Shown here in pieces: positions 16,454 through 29,226 of a stretch of DNA of 64,000 nucleotides. Source of the DNA: Oerskovia merdavium (GTDB lineage: Bacteria; Actinomycetota; Actinomycetes; Actinomycetales; Cellulomonadaceae); the NCBI RefSeq assembly GCF_014836755.1, contig NZ_JACSQF010000002.1, forward strand, positions 20,473 to 84,472, read 5' to 3'. Within the stretch, counting starts at the first letter, position 1, and every line of letters starts with the position of its first letter. The notes beneath the pieces are model-generated. The model was not told where the DNA came from and ran no database searches. It saw nothing but the letters and a program-made list of their open reading frames with translations. A program made the position numbers and the translations under genes.

Positions 16454-17872
16454 GTGACTCCTGATCCTCTTCCCGGACCTGACGGCCCCCCCGTCGACCG
16501 CATCCAGCGGCGGACCGTCTCGGTCCTGGCCGCGAGCCAGGTCTTCGGCGGGATCGGGGTCGCGACCGGGATCTCGGTGAGCTCTCTGATCGCGTCCGAG
16601 CTGTCCGGCTCCGACGCGATCGCCGGGCTGGCGCAGACGACGGCCGTGGTCGGCGCCGCGCTCGTCGCCCTGCCGCTCTCGCGCCTTGCCGAGCGCCACG
16701 GCCGACGCCGGTCGCTCACGACGGGCTACGTCGTCGCCCTCCTGGGGGCCGCCCTCGCGGCGACCGCGACCCTGCTCCAGACCTGGCCGCTGCTGCTCGC
16801 CGGGATGCTGCTGTTCGGGGCGGGCTCGGCGACGGGTCTCGCCTCGCGCTTCACCGCGACCGACCTGGCCCGGCCCGAGCGGCGGGCCACCGACCTGTCC
16901 GTGGTGATCTGGGCGACGACGATCGGTTCGGTGCTCGGCCCCAACCTCGCCGGGGCGACCGAGAAGCTCGGTCTCCTGCCCGGCCCGGCCGGGGAGCACG
17001 GCGCGCACGGCACGTCGGCCGCACCCCTCCTCGTCGCAGCCCTGGCGTTCGCCGCGGCCGCCGCGTCCGTCTGGGTCCTGCTCCGTCCCGACCCGCTGCA
17101 CGTGGCGGCCGCGCGAGCAGCGGCCGGATCCGCCGAGACCGCCGAGTCGCGGCCCGGGACGAGCGGGACCGGTGCGGGCGCTGCCGAGGAGGCTGCGCCG
17201 TCGGGCGGCGAGGAAGCACCTCCCGAGGCGGACGTGGTCGCCGCCCCGACCCCCGCGCGCCCCGGCTTCCGCGCGGGCCTCGCGGCCGGGTGGGCCGTGA
17301 TCCGCGCGTCGGCGACCGCGCAGCTCGCGCTCGCGGCGATCGTCGTGAGCCACCTCGTGATGGTCGGGCTCATGTCCATGACCCCGGTGCACATGGGGCA
17401 CGGCGGTGCGAGCCTCCAGGTCATCGGGATCGTCATCAGCGCGCACATCGCGGGCATGTACGTGCTCAGCCCCGTGATCGGGTGGGCTGCCGACCGGGTG
17501 GGGCACGCGCGCGTCCTCGCGGTGGGCGGGGTGGTCCTGCTGGCGTCGGCCGTGGTCATCGCGGGCGCGCCCCGCGACGACTCGGGACGGCTCACGGTCG
17601 GGCTCGTGCTGCTGGGCGTGGGCTGGTCGTGCGGGCTCGTCGCCGGCTCGGCGCTGCTCATCGACGCGACGCCGGCCGGGGACCGGACCCAGGTCCAGGG
17701 GCTCTCGGACTTCGCGATGAACCTCGGCGGCGCGCTCGGCGGGGTGCTCGCGGGGATCGTCATCGCGGTCTCGTCGTACGGCGCGCTCGCGTGGGGCGCC
17801 GCGGTGCTGCTCGTCGCGTACCTCGTGCTGGTCGCGGGACGGCTGCTGCGCGCGCCGCGCATCGCGGTCTGA
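16454..17872 (+). CDS. MFS transporter (12-TM)
   Basis: A 472-residue major facilitator protein with twelve hydrophobic segments and a long hydrophilic central loop (about residues 215-275, Ala/Pro/Glu-rich). The loop after TM2 is SRLAERHGRRRSLTTGYVVA, the usual MFS motif A variant. FTATDLARPERRATDLSVVI in the first half is typical of one actinobacterial MFS group with unknown substrate. A leaderless -10 precedes the GTG. It is not obviously in an operon; the gene before it is a pseudogene and the next is convergent. Confidence 0.9.
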   Translation: MTPDPLPGPDGPPVDRIQRRTVSVLAASQVFGGIGVATGISVSSLIASELSGSDAIAGLAQTTAVVGAALVALPLSRLAERHGRRRSLTTGYVVALLGAALAATATLLQTWPLLLAGMLLFGAGSATGLASRFTATDLARPERRATDLSVVIWATTIGSVLGPNLAGATEKLGLLPGPAGEHGAHGTSAAPLLVAALAFAAAAASVWVLLRPDPLHVAAARAAAGSAETAESRPGTSGTGAGAAEEAAPSGGEEAPPEADVVAAPTPARPGFRAGLAAGWAVIRASATAQLALAAIVVSHLVMVGLMSMTPVHMGHGGASLQVIGIVISAHIAGMYVLSPVIGWAADRVGHARVLAVGGVVLLASAVVIAGAPRDDSGRLTVGLVLLGVGWSCGLVAGSALLIDATPAGDRTQVQGLSDFAMNLGGALGGVLAGIVIAVSSYGALAWGAAVLLVAYLVLVAGRLLRAPRIAV

Positions 17873-17980
17873 GGCGCTGCGCAGCTTTCGCGCCCGGCGC
17901 GTCCGTGCCCGTGGGGGCTCGGCAGTCGTCTGGGCGTGGCAGGGAGGTGCTCGGGGCGCCCTTGCCCCTGGCAGGAGCCG

Positions 17981-18634
17981 TCAGCGCGCGCCGAGCTGCT
18001 TGTAGAAGATCGTCGTCGACACCAGTGCGCCGCCCGCGACCTTGGCGAACCCCGGGACGGCGCCGACCTCGGACCAGCCCCACCGGCGGTACAGCGACTC
18101 GGCGAGGCTGCCCGTCTCGGTGTCGAGCGTCAGGAGCGAGAGCCGCTCGGCCTTCGCGAAGCGCTCGATCGTGGCCATGAGTCCCGGGGCGAACTTGTTG
18201 CCGCGCGCCTGACGGTGGACCAGGAGCTTGACGACCTCGGCGCGGTGCGTGCCGTTGGCCTTGGACGTCAGGGCGAGCGACGCGGTCGCGACGATCCGAC
18301 CCGAGTCGTCGCGCCCGACCCACGTGCGGTGGTCCGGGTCTGCGAGGAACGCCGACCACCACGCGGTCGCCTGCTCCTTGGTCGGCGCCTTGACCCAGCC
18401 GACGCTCGCGCCGCCCTGCACGCAGTCGATCAGCACGTCGGCGAGGCACGACAGGTCGGCCGTCCGGGCGGCGAGGCTGTCGAGGAGCGAGAGGCCGGCC
18501 GCGGGGGCTGCCGCAGGGCCCGGCCTGCCGGGCGCGCCCGGGCGGCCCGACCGGACGGCGGTCCCGCCGCGGGCGTTCGAGGAGACGAGTGCGCCACCAC
18601 CGGGCGCGGGGAAGGTGAGAGGTTCGATCCGCAT
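17981..18634 (-). CDS. GNAT-family N-acetyltransferase
   Basis: A 217-residue acetyltransferase-fold protein. The N-terminal 45 residues are Gly/Pro/Ala-rich and unlike the rest. The GNAT core shows VGRDDSGRIVATASLALTSK (beta strands), VVKLLVHRQARGNKFAPGLM (the acetyl-CoA pyrophosphate loop, with R-x-x-GN in place of R/Q-x-x-GxG/A), and LTLDTETGSLAESLYRRWGW. The substrate is unknown. ATG 18634 is the simplest start, but an in-frame GTG three codons upstream cannot be excluded because neither has a clear ribosome site. It converges with the MFS gene; no clear terminator separates them. Confidence 0.82.
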   Translation of the reverse strand: MRIEPLTFPAPGGGALVSSNARGGTAVRSGRPGAPGRPGPAAAPAAGLSLLDSLAARTADLSCLADVLIDCVQGGASVGWVKAPTKEQATAWWSAFLADPDHRTWVGRDDSGRIVATASLALTSKANGTHRAEVVKLLVHRQARGNKFAPGLMATIERFAKAERLSLLTLDTETGSLAESLYRRWGWSEVGAVPGFAKVAGGALVSTTIFYKQLGAR

Positions 18635-18796
18635 GGCCGTCACGGTAGCCACGGAGCGTTTCGGCCCCGTGAACGGCAGGGACTGTCCCTGTGTCCGGAC
18701 GACCGTGAGTCCGAGGTCACTGCGGACCTGACGGCTCGTCGCCGCGCGCGGCGCGCACCGCGCGGGAAGACTGGGGCTCAACCTTCAGGAGGTCCC

Positions 18797-19651
18797 GTGT
18801 TCCTCAGCCTGCTCGCCGCCATCACCGCCGCGATCGGTTACGGCGTCAGCACCGTCATGCAGGCCGTCGCGGCCCGCCGCGCCCAGGGGCTCGCGGTGGT
18901 GCGGCAACCCCTCGTGATCCTCGCGTTCACGGTCGACCTCGTCGCGTGGCTCTTCTCGCTCGTGGCGCTCGACCACCTGCCGCTCTTCGTGGTCCAGGCC
19001 GTGCTCGCGAGCTCGCTCGTCGTGACGGTCCTGCTCGCCAAGGTGTTCCTCTCGGTGCCCATGCGACGGATCGACGTCGCCGCGATGGCGGCCATCGTGG
19101 CCGCGCTCGTGGTGCTCGGGATCGCGGGCGGGGAGCAGCCCGCGCCCGTGCCGCCCGACTGGTTCACGCCCGTGCTCATCGGGGTGGCCGCGGGCCTCGC
19201 GGTCATCGCGCTGATCTTCTACAAGGCCGGGACACCCGTGCTGCTCGCCGTGATCGGGGCCCTCGGGTACTCCGGGGCGGCCGTCGCGGCTCGAGGCGCG
19301 CACGCCTCGGGGGACATCTGGGACACGATCTTCCAGCCGCTCGCGATCGCGATCGTGCTGTTCGGGGTCGTGGGGGCGCTCGCGTACCTGCGCTCGCTCG
19401 AGCGCGGCAAGGTTGGGACGAACGCCGCGATCCTCTCGGTGGTCGAGGTCGTCGTCCCCGGGGCCGTGGGCATCGCGGTGCTCGGCGACACGATCCGCTC
19501 GGGCTGGGACCCCGCGGTCGCCGTCGCGGCGCTCGTCGCGCTCGCGGGCTGCGTGGTCCTCGCGACGAGCCCCGCGAACGAGGCGGCCGAGTCCGGGGAG
19601 GCGAGCGACGGCGTCGGGCCGTCGAAGGACGCGGCGGCAGAGCCCGCGTAG
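18797..19651 (+). CDS. DMT/EamA-like membrane protein
   Basis: A 284-residue integral membrane protein with nine or ten hydrophobic segments in the drug/metabolite-transporter arrangement: GYGVSTVMQAVAARRAQGL, LVALDHLPLFVVQAVLASS, LEVVVPGAVGIAVLGD-like segments and a hydrophilic C-terminal tail. The repeated helix pairs resemble EamA halves, but the match is weak and the substrate unknown. AGGAGG six bases before GTG 18797 fixes the start. It is a single gene ending in a bidirectional terminator shared with acs. Confidence 0.82.
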   Translation: MFLSLLAAITAAIGYGVSTVMQAVAARRAQGLAVVRQPLVILAFTVDLVAWLFSLVALDHLPLFVVQAVLASSLVVTVLLAKVFLSVPMRRIDVAAMAAIVAALVVLGIAGGEQPAPVPPDWFTPVLIGVAAGLAVIALIFYKAGTPVLLAVIGALGYSGAAVAARGAHASGDIWDTIFQPLAIAIVLFGVVGALAYLRSLERGKVGTNAAILSVVEVVVPGAVGIAVLGDTIRSGWDPAVAVAALVALAGCVVLATSPANEAAESGEASDGVGPSKDAAAEPA

Positions 19652-19751
19652 GGCGCTCTCGTCGAGGCCGGCGGGGCGCCGCGGCCCGACGGCAGTGCGC
19701 CCCACGTGTAGTGGCGTCACCCGGGGTGCGTCGGGGCCCCGGTCCCGGTGT

Positions 19752-19784
19752 GCCCGGCGCGCCGCCCAGCTCGGCGCGCCGGGC
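19752..19784. terminator. Bidirectional terminator between DMT-like gene and acs
   Basis: A perfect 13-bp stem (GCCCGGCGCGCCG and its complement) with a seven-base loop lies between the convergent genes, directly beside the acs stop at 19790. Confidence 0.85.
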
Positions 19785-19789
19785 CGGGC

Positions 19790-21832
<2,043 letters not shown>

Positions 21833-21958
21833 TCTTACCTCCGGTGCGCATCGACTCTGGTGCGGGGGCTCATGACGTGAGATCCCCTCGGCCTGCGAGC
21901 GGCGCGGAGGGGTGCGAGACACGTCGAGCGACGGGGCCTGTCCTGCCCCGACTGGGCG

Positions 21959-21988
21959 AGTCTAGACCCGATCGGGTGACCGGCGTCA
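21959..21988 (-). promoter_or_regulatory. Promoter of acs
   Basis: Read on the minus strand, TGACGC (-35-like, 21983-21988) and TAGACT (-10, 21959-21964) are separated by 18 bases. This predicts a leader of about 120 nt before the acs GTG. Confidence 0.55.
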
Positions 21989-22142
21989 CTGCTTCTCGAA
22001 ATGGGCGAGGGTGCTGACAAAAGGGTGAGCGGCGTCGTCCGGCGCGGGTTCCTCATACGACAACGTCGCAGGAGTGCCACGATGGCCGGAACCCGAACTA
22101 CTGACCAGGTGAGCACCCTGTGCTCGCTGCGAAAGGAACGTC

Positions 22143-23780
22143 GTGGCGCGATCTCGAGCAGTACGTCCTGTTCTCCCGGTGATCGCCCTGACCGGCGTCC
22201 TGGTCCTCACGGCCTGCACCACACCGGGCGGGAGCGTCGACGGCGCGAGCGCGGCGGGGGCCGACGGCACCGACGGCATAGTGCTCGCCGACGGCTACGA
22301 GCTGGGCGGGTACAACCCCGTCGCAGGCTTCGGGGCCGCAGGCGAGGCCAAGATGTACGACGGCCTGGTCCGCCTCACGGGAGGCGAGGGGATGCCCGGG
22401 TTCGAGCCCGCGCTCGCCGCGGAGCTCCCCACGGCCAACGAGGACGCGACCGTCTGGACCGTGAAGATCCGCCCCGACGTGACGTTCTCCGACGGCAGCA
22501 CGTTCGGCGCCGAGGACGTGGTCGCGACGTACGAGGCGATCCTCGACCCGGCGTCCGCGTCCGAGGCCCGGTCGTCGTTCGACATGATCGAGGAGGTCGT
22601 CCAGACCGGCGACGACACGGTCGAGTTCCACCTCGCATACCCCTACGCGCCGCTCCTGACGAAGATGCTCATCGGCGTCGTGCCCTCGGAGTCCGTCGCG
22701 ACGCCGGGCCTCGCGGCCGAGTCCACGCTCAACACCGCACCGATCGGGACCGGGCCGTACACGCTCGTCGACCTGTCCCCGGACCGCGCGGTCCTCGAGG
22801 CCAACGAGGACTACTGGGACGGAGCACCCGAGGTCAAGAAGCTCACGCTCCTCTACGTCCCGGACGACAACACGCGCGCGCAGCGCATGGCCTCGGGCGA
22901 GATCGACGGCACCAACCTGCCGCCGCTGCTCGCCAACACGTTCGAGGGCAAGGACGGCATGACCGTCACGGCGCACACCTCGGCCGACTGGCGCGGCCTC
23001 TCGCTCCCCACCGACAACCCCGTCGCGGGCGACCCCGCGGTCCGCATGGCCCTCAACCTGGCCGCGAACCGGCAGTCGATGATCGACAACGTCCTGGGCG
23101 GGCACGGACGCGTCGCGGCGACCCCGATCCCCGAGGTCTACGGCGACGCCTACGAGCCCGGCGCGATCTTCACCTACGACCCCGCCCGGGCCGAGCAGAT
23201 CCTCACGGACGCGGGCTGGATCGAGGGCCCGGACGGGATCCGGGTCAAGGACGGGCAGCGCGCGCAGATCGCGCTCATGTACAACTCGGTCGACACGGTC
23301 CGCCGGGACCTCGCGCAGGCCTTCGCGTCCGACGCGCTCGCGGTGGGCGTCGAGGTGAACCTCGAGGCGCTGTCCTGGGACCGGATCGACCCGCGCATCA
23401 ACACCGACTCGACGCTCCTGGGCGGCGGCGACGAGCCGTTCGACCCGGACACGCAGGCCTACGGCGCCCTGAGCTCGGTGTTCGTCCAGCCCGACGTCGG
23501 CAGCATCTACGACAACCCGAGCGACTACCAGGACGCGACGGTCGACGCGGCCCTCGAGGTCGGGCGGCGCAGCCTCGACCAGGCCGAGCGCGACGCGGCC
23601 TACCGCGAGGTCCAGGACGCGTACATCGACGACCCGGGGTACGTGTACCTCGTGTTCCTCGACCACACGTACGTCTCGAAGGACGCGGGCTGGACCATGT
23701 CGGGACCCGTCCTCGAGCCGCACGCGCACGGCGTGACGTGGGGGCCGTGGTGGTCTCTGCAGTCCTGGACGCGGGACTGA
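22143..23780 (+). CDS. ABC importer substrate-binding lipoprotein (peptide/nickel family 5)
   Basis: Extracytoplasmic solute-binding protein of the DppA/OppA/NikA type, 545 residues. It has a lipoprotein signal peptide with lipobox LTAC and the lipidated Cys at position 25. The mature part shows the family-5 pattern: WTVKIRPDVTFSDGSTFGAE, IGTGPYTL, then NEDYWDG and VRMALNLAANRQSMIDNVL. The start is the GTG at 22143, with AAAGGA upstream. It is the first of five overlapping genes forming a complete importer. Whether the ligand is a peptide, nickel or a metallophore cannot be read from the sequence. Confidence 0.92.
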   Translation: MARSRAVRPVLPVIALTGVLVLTACTTPGGSVDGASAAGADGTDGIVLADGYELGGYNPVAGFGAAGEAKMYDGLVRLTGGEGMPGFEPALAAELPTANEDATVWTVKIRPDVTFSDGSTFGAEDVVATYEAILDPASASEARSSFDMIEEVVQTGDDTVEFHLAYPYAPLLTKMLIGVVPSESVATPGLAAESTLNTAPIGTGPYTLVDLSPDRAVLEANEDYWDGAPEVKKLTLLYVPDDNTRAQRMASGEIDGTNLPPLLANTFEGKDGMTVTAHTSADWRGLSLPTDNPVAGDPAVRMALNLAANRQSMIDNVLGGHGRVAATPIPEVYGDAYEPGAIFTYDPARAEQILTDAGWIEGPDGIRVKDGQRAQIALMYNSVDTVRRDLAQAFASDALAVGVEVNLEALSWDRIDPRINTDSTLLGGGDEPFDPDTQAYGALSSVFVQPDVGSIYDNPSDYQDATVDAALEVGRRSLDQAERDAAYREVQDAYIDDPGYVYLVFLDHTYVSKDAGWTMSGPVLEPHAHGVTWGPWWSLQSWTRD

Positions 23781-24892
23781 TGACCACGGTCCAGGCGGGG
23801 CGCGAGGAGCGCCCGGCCGGTACCGGTCAGGACGCGGGGCAGGCAGGCACGGTGCCCGACGACGCCCCCCGCCCCTCGGAGGGCCAGGCACCCTCGGTGC
23901 AGGACCTGCGCCGGGGGCGCCACCGCGACATCTGGGCCATGGTGGGGCGCCGCCTGCTCTTCATCGTGCCGGTCACGGCGGCCGTCTCGGCGGGACTGTT
24001 CGCGGCGGCCAAGTACTCGCCGTTCGACCCCCTGGTCGGGTACCTCGGCACCCGGTACATGACCACGAGCGACGCCGACAAGGCGATCATCTCGGAGCAG
24101 CTCGGGTTCGACCGGCCCTGGTACTCGACGTACTGGGGATGGGTGCAGGACCTGTTCGGCGGGGACCTGGGGCTGTCTCGGTCGTTCAACCAGCCCGTCG
24201 CTCAGGTCATCGGCGAGCGGCTGCCGTGGACGCTGCTGCTCGCGGGGACCGCGCTCGCGCTCGCGGTCGTGGTCGCGCTCGTGCTGGGGATCGCGGCGGG
24301 CGTGCGCAGCGGCGGGATCCTGGACCGGGGCGTCACGGCGCTGTGCGTCGTGGTGCAGGGGCTGCCGCCGTTCGTCATGTCGCTCGCGGCGATCGCGGTG
24401 TTCGCGCTCGCGCTGGGATGGTTGCCCGCGGCAGGGCTCACGGACGGGGGAGCGGACCCCACGGTCGGGGGCGTGCTGCGGCACCTGGTCCTGCCGGTCG
24501 TGGTCCTCGCGATCTCGCAGGTGCCGTGGCTGCTGCTCGCGGTGCGCGAGTCGGTCGTGACGTCGAAGGGCGAGGACTTCGTGGCCGGCGCGGTCTCGCG
24601 CGGCATCCCGACACCGACCATCACGCGCCGCCACATCGTGCCGACGTCGCTCGCGCCGTTCGTCAACATCGTCGGGGTGCGCCTGCCCGAGCTGGTCGTG
24701 GGAGCCGTCCTGGTCGAAGAGGTCTTCAGCTGGCCCGGCGTCGCGGGAGCGATCGTCACGTCGGCCCGCGACCTCGACATGGCGCTCCTGGCGTTCCTGA
24801 CGATCGGGACGACGGTCGTGGTCATGGTCGGCTCGCTCCTCGCGGACGTCGTCGTGGCCCTGATGGACCCCCGGGTGAGCACCGATGGCTAG
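23780..24892 (+). CDS. ABC importer permease (DppB/NikB type)
   Basis: A 370-residue membrane subunit with an unusual polar N-terminal extension of about 50 residues (Gly/Gln/Arg-rich) before the first helix, LLFIVPVTAAVSAGLFAAA. It then carries the BPD_transp_1 domain with the EAA-type loop EDFVAGAVSRGIPTPTITRR. The extracytoplasmic loop LGFDRPWYSTYWGWVQDLF is typical of the B permease. The ATG overlaps the binding-protein stop (TGATG). Confidence 0.9.
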   Translation: MTTVQAGREERPAGTGQDAGQAGTVPDDAPRPSEGQAPSVQDLRRGRHRDIWAMVGRRLLFIVPVTAAVSAGLFAAAKYSPFDPLVGYLGTRYMTTSDADKAIISEQLGFDRPWYSTYWGWVQDLFGGDLGLSRSFNQPVAQVIGERLPWTLLLAGTALALAVVVALVLGIAAGVRSGGILDRGVTALCVVVQGLPPFVMSLAAIAVFALALGWLPAAGLTDGGADPTVGGVLRHLVLPVVVLAISQVPWLLLAVRESVVTSKGEDFVAGAVSRGIPTPTITRRHIVPTSLAPFVNIVGVRLPELVVGAVLVEEVFSWPGVAGAIVTSARDLDMALLAFLTIGTTVVVMVGSLLADVVVALMDPRVSTDG

Positions 24893-25706
24893 GCGCAACC
24901 TCGTGATCGCGGGCTCGGTCCTGGCGGTCGTGGTGCTCTACGCGGTCCTGGTCCCGTGGCTCGCGGGCGTCGACGACCGGGTCACGGACTTCGCGCAGGC
25001 CCGCCAGGCGCCGTCGGCGGACCACCTGTTCGGCACCGACTCCGCGGGACGCGACCTGTTCGTCCGCATCGCGTCGGGCATCCGGACCTCGCTCGTCGTG
25101 GCGCTCCTGTGCGCGCTGCTCGCGACCGTGATCGGGGTCGTGGTCGGTACCGCCGCGGGGTTCTGGGGCGGGTGGCCGGACCGGATCATCATGCGCAGCA
25201 CCGACGCGGTCAACGCGCTGCCGCACCTGCTGCTCGGGATCGTGATCGTCGCGATGTTCCGCGGCAGCCTCCTCGCGATCGTCCTGTCGATCGCCCTGAC
25301 GCACTGGACGCAGGTCGCGCGCATCATCCGCTCGGAGATCCTCAGCCTGCGCCAGCGCCCGTACATCGACGCGGCGGTCCTCGCGGGCGCGAGCCGCCGG
25401 CAGGTCGCGGTGCGCCACCTGGTCCCCGCGACCGCGCCGCAGGCCATGATCGCCGTGGTCCTGCTCCTGCCGCACGCGGTGTGGCACGAGTCGACGCTGT
25501 CCTTCCTGGGCTTCGGGCTGCCTCCGCACGAGCCGAGCCTCGGCACGCTCCTCGAGGAGGCGCGCAGCTCGCTGCTCCTGGGTGGCTGGTGGACGCTCGT
25601 CTTCCCCGCGGCCGTGCTCGTGATCGTCACGCTCGCCGTGGCGTTCGCGGGACAGGCGCTGCGCAAGGTCATCACCCCACCCCAACCCTCGGAGCTGAGA
25701 CTGTGA
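24885..25706 (+). CDS. ABC importer permease (DppC/NikC type)
   Basis: A 273-residue second permease. HLFGTDSAGRDLFVRIASGI after the first helix is the hallmark of the C subunit. RPYIDAAVLAGASRRQVAVR is the EAA loop that contacts the ATPases, and FLGFGLPPHEPSLGTLLEEA comes near the end. It overlaps the previous gene by eight bases and ends in a GTGA overlap with the first ATPase gene. Confidence 0.93.
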   Translation: MARRNLVIAGSVLAVVVLYAVLVPWLAGVDDRVTDFAQARQAPSADHLFGTDSAGRDLFVRIASGIRTSLVVALLCALLATVIGVVVGTAAGFWGGWPDRIIMRSTDAVNALPHLLLGIVIVAMFRGSLLAIVLSIALTHWTQVARIIRSEILSLRQRPYIDAAVLAGASRRQVAVRHLVPATAPQAMIAVVLLLPHAVWHESTLSFLGFGLPPHEPSLGTLLEEARSSLLLGGWWTLVFPAAVLVIVTLAVAFAGQALRKVITPPQPSELRL

Positions 25707-26614
25707 GCCTGCGCGTCGAGAACCTGACCGTGCGCCTGCCCCTGCCGAACGGGTCGGTCGTGCACGCCGCGAGCGACGTGAGCCTCGACGTCCCGCGGGG
25801 CACGATCACGGCCCTCGTGGGCGAGTCGGGCTGCGGCAAGTCGATCCTCGCCTCGGCCGTCATGGACCAGCTCCCGGCAGGGGCGCGCCGGAGCGGGTCG
25901 ATCACGGTCACGACCCCGCAGGGCGCTCTGGACGTGTTCGCCGGCGAGCCCTTCCGGGGTCTGCATGCCGCGCTCGTCCCGCAGTCCGCGGCCACGCACC
26001 TCACGCCCGTGCGCACCGCGCGCTCCCAGCTCGACGAGACGATCACGACGCTCGGCTCCCCGCGCACGAGCGACGAGCTGGCTGTGCGCGTGGGCCTCGA
26101 CCCGTCGGCGCTGGACTGCTACCCGCACGAGCTCTCGGGCGGGATGGCCCAGCGGGTGGCCGTCGCGGGGGCGCTCGCGGGCGACCCCTCGGTGATCGTC
26201 GCGGACGAGCCCACGGCGAGCCTCGACCGGGCCCTGACGGACAGGGTCCTGGGGCTGTTGCGCGAGTGCGCCGACGACGGTGCGGCGGTCCTGCTCATCA
26301 CGCACGACCTCGCGTCCCTGGTCCGCACGGGCGTGGCCGACCGGCTCGCCGTCATGTACGCCTCGCGCCTCATGGAGACCGGCCCGGCGGCCGAGGTGTT
26401 CGACGACCCCTGGCACGACTACACGCGCGACCTCCTGGGCGCGCTGCCTTCACGCGGGCTGCACCCGCTGCCGGGCTCGCCGCCGCAGCTCACCGACCTG
26501 CCCGACGACTGCGTGTACTTCCTGCGCCGCCCCGAGACGCGGCAGTCGGGAGGCCCGACAGCCCTGGTCCAGGTCGGCGACCGTTCCTACCGCACGTTGC
26601 GCGAGGTGGCCTGA
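25703..26614 (+). CDS. ABC importer ATPase 1 (DppD/NikD type)
   Basis: A 303-residue nucleotide-binding subunit. Walker A is GESGCGKS, the signature is LSGGMAQRVAVAGAL, Walker B is VIVADEPTASLD, and the H-loop is LLITHDLASL. The C-terminal part has LPGSPPQLTDLP, the oligopeptide-type extension, which is shortened and shows only one cysteine where peptide transporters usually carry a cysteine cluster. The GTG start overlaps the permease stop, with GGAG upstream. Its ATG-containing end overlaps the second ATPase gene. Confidence 0.92.
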   Translation: MSLRVENLTVRLPLPNGSVVHAASDVSLDVPRGTITALVGESGCGKSILASAVMDQLPAGARRSGSITVTTPQGALDVFAGEPFRGLHAALVPQSAATHLTPVRTARSQLDETITTLGSPRTSDELAVRVGLDPSALDCYPHELSGGMAQRVAVAGALAGDPSVIVADEPTASLDRALTDRVLGLLRECADDGAAVLLITHDLASLVRTGVADRLAVMYASRLMETGPAAEVFDDPWHDYTRDLLGALPSRGLHPLPGSPPQLTDLPDDCVYFLRRPETRQSGGPTALVQVGDRSYRTLREVA

Positions 26615-27276
26615 TGAGCCTCGAGGCGCGCGGCGTCGTGGCGGGATACCGCCGCAAGCCCCCGGTCCTGACCGACGTCTCGATCAGCGTCCCGGCGGGC
26701 ACGATCGTGGGACTCTCGGGGCCCTCGGGCACGGGCAAGACCACGCTCGCCCGTGTCCTGGCGCTGCTCGACGCACCACGCGCCGGGACCGTGACCATCG
26801 ACGACCAGGTCGCGACGGGCACGCGGTTCGCGGTCCAGGGGGACCTGCGCGGATCGGTCGCGATGCTCTTCCAGTCGCCGCGAGCCTCGACCGACCCTCG
26901 CCTGACGCTGCGCTCGATCATCGCCCAGCCCGCCGAGGTCGCCCGTCGCCCGGTCGACGTCGAGGGGGTCGCGGCGCGCGTCGGCCTGACCCCCGACCTG
27001 CTCACGCGCAGGCCCTACCAGGTCTCCGACGGGCAGCTCCAGCGGGCCTGCCTGGCCCGGGCGCTCGCGCAGGAGCCGCGCTACCTGATCTGCGACGAGG
27101 CGACCGCGATGCTCGACGCCGCGACGACCGCCACGCTCGTGCGCCTCGTCGAGGCCGAGGTCGCCGCGCAGGGCGTGGGGGTCCTGCTCATCAGCCACGA
27201 CGAGGAGCTGCTCGCCGCGTGCTGCTCGCAGGTCAGCGCGCTCGCGGACCTGCGGCGGGCGCCGGTCCAGCGCTGA
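26614..27276 (+). CDS. ABC importer ATPase 2 (NikE-like), compact with divergent signature
   Basis: A 220-residue ATPase without the C-terminal oligopeptide extension. Walker A is GPSGTGKTT. The Q-loop region reads MLFQSPRASTDPRLTLRSII. The ABC signature is degenerate, VSDGQLQRACLARAL in place of LSGGQ. Walker B is YLICDEATAMLD, with CDEAT in place of the usual DEPT, and the H-loop is LLISHDEE. The changes resemble those of NikE-type subunits, where one partner is less canonical. It starts in a TGATG overlap and closes the operon; a terminator follows at 27318. Confidence 0.88.
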   Translation: MSLEARGVVAGYRRKPPVLTDVSISVPAGTIVGLSGPSGTGKTTLARVLALLDAPRAGTVTIDDQVATGTRFAVQGDLRGSVAMLFQSPRASTDPRLTLRSIIAQPAEVARRPVDVEGVAARVGLTPDLLTRRPYQVSDGQLQRACLARALAQEPRYLICDEATAMLDAATTATLVRLVEAEVAAQGVGVLLISHDEELLAACCSQVSALADLRRAPVQR

Positions 27277-27317
27277 GCGGTCCGCGCCCGGGCGGGGCGG
27301 CCGGGCGAGAGGCGTCC

Positions 27318-27349
27318 TGCCCGACGGCGGTGCGCGGCGCCGTCGGGCA
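27318..27349. terminator. Bidirectional terminator between the ABC operon and malic enzyme
   Basis: A perfect 12-bp stem (TGCCCGACGGCG and complement) with an eight-base loop, midway between two convergent genes. Confidence 0.85.
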
Positions 27350-27388
27350 CGTCGCCCCGACGAGAGGTCCAGCCGGGCCGGGTGTGGC

Positions 27389-28798
<1,410 letters not shown>

Positions 28799-29226
28799 GT
28801 GGTCAGCGTATTCGCCTGTCGTGCGCAGCTGGTGCACCGAGCAGGTGAGCGGCGGACCCGGCGTGGCGATGGCGCCGGAAGAGGCCCCGGGCACGGGAAC
28901 GGCGCCCCCGGAGGGGCGCCGTGCTCGCCAGCGGGACGGGGGTTAACAAGCGTGCTGCGAGGGTAGGTGCTGCAACGGGGCGAGCCCGGTCAGCCAGTCC
29001 TATGCGTGGACTTCTCGCGCGTGGGTTCCGCCCGTCCCTGATGCTGTTGTTCCTCAGTGATACGCCGCTCCGGGACGCCGCGCAAGGGGTGGCGGGGAGA
29101 ACGGGAGAACCTCCACCGGGTGTTCGATCCCGAGCCGGGAGGAGCCGGACAACGGGGACCCCGCGGGTTCGAACAGGCCACGTTCCGGCCCGCTCGTGCG
29201 GACCGCCGGGAGAGCCCGGGGCATCG
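28799..29226. other. Gene-free stretch between malic enzyme and HAD genes
   Basis: Only the malic enzyme promoter and one perfect hairpin (GGCGCCCC-CGGA-GGGGCGCC, 28901-28920) were recognised. The hairpin could end transcripts coming from the HAD gene. The frames through this stretch lack homology and good codon bias. Two T-arm-like segments near 29115 and 29172 do not extend into a tRNA. Confidence 0.5.
28805..28810 (-). promoter_or_regulatory. Leaderless -10 box TACGCT of malic enzyme
   Basis: On the minus strand TACGCT, six bases (GACCAC) and the ATG follow directly, with no ribosome site. Confidence 0.62.

Noticed and set aside
29100..29185. tRNA-like T-arm sequences (GTTCGATCCC and GGTTCGAAC) in the gene-free stretch
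   Set aside because: No matching acceptor, D and anticodon arms could be drawn on either strand around either segment.
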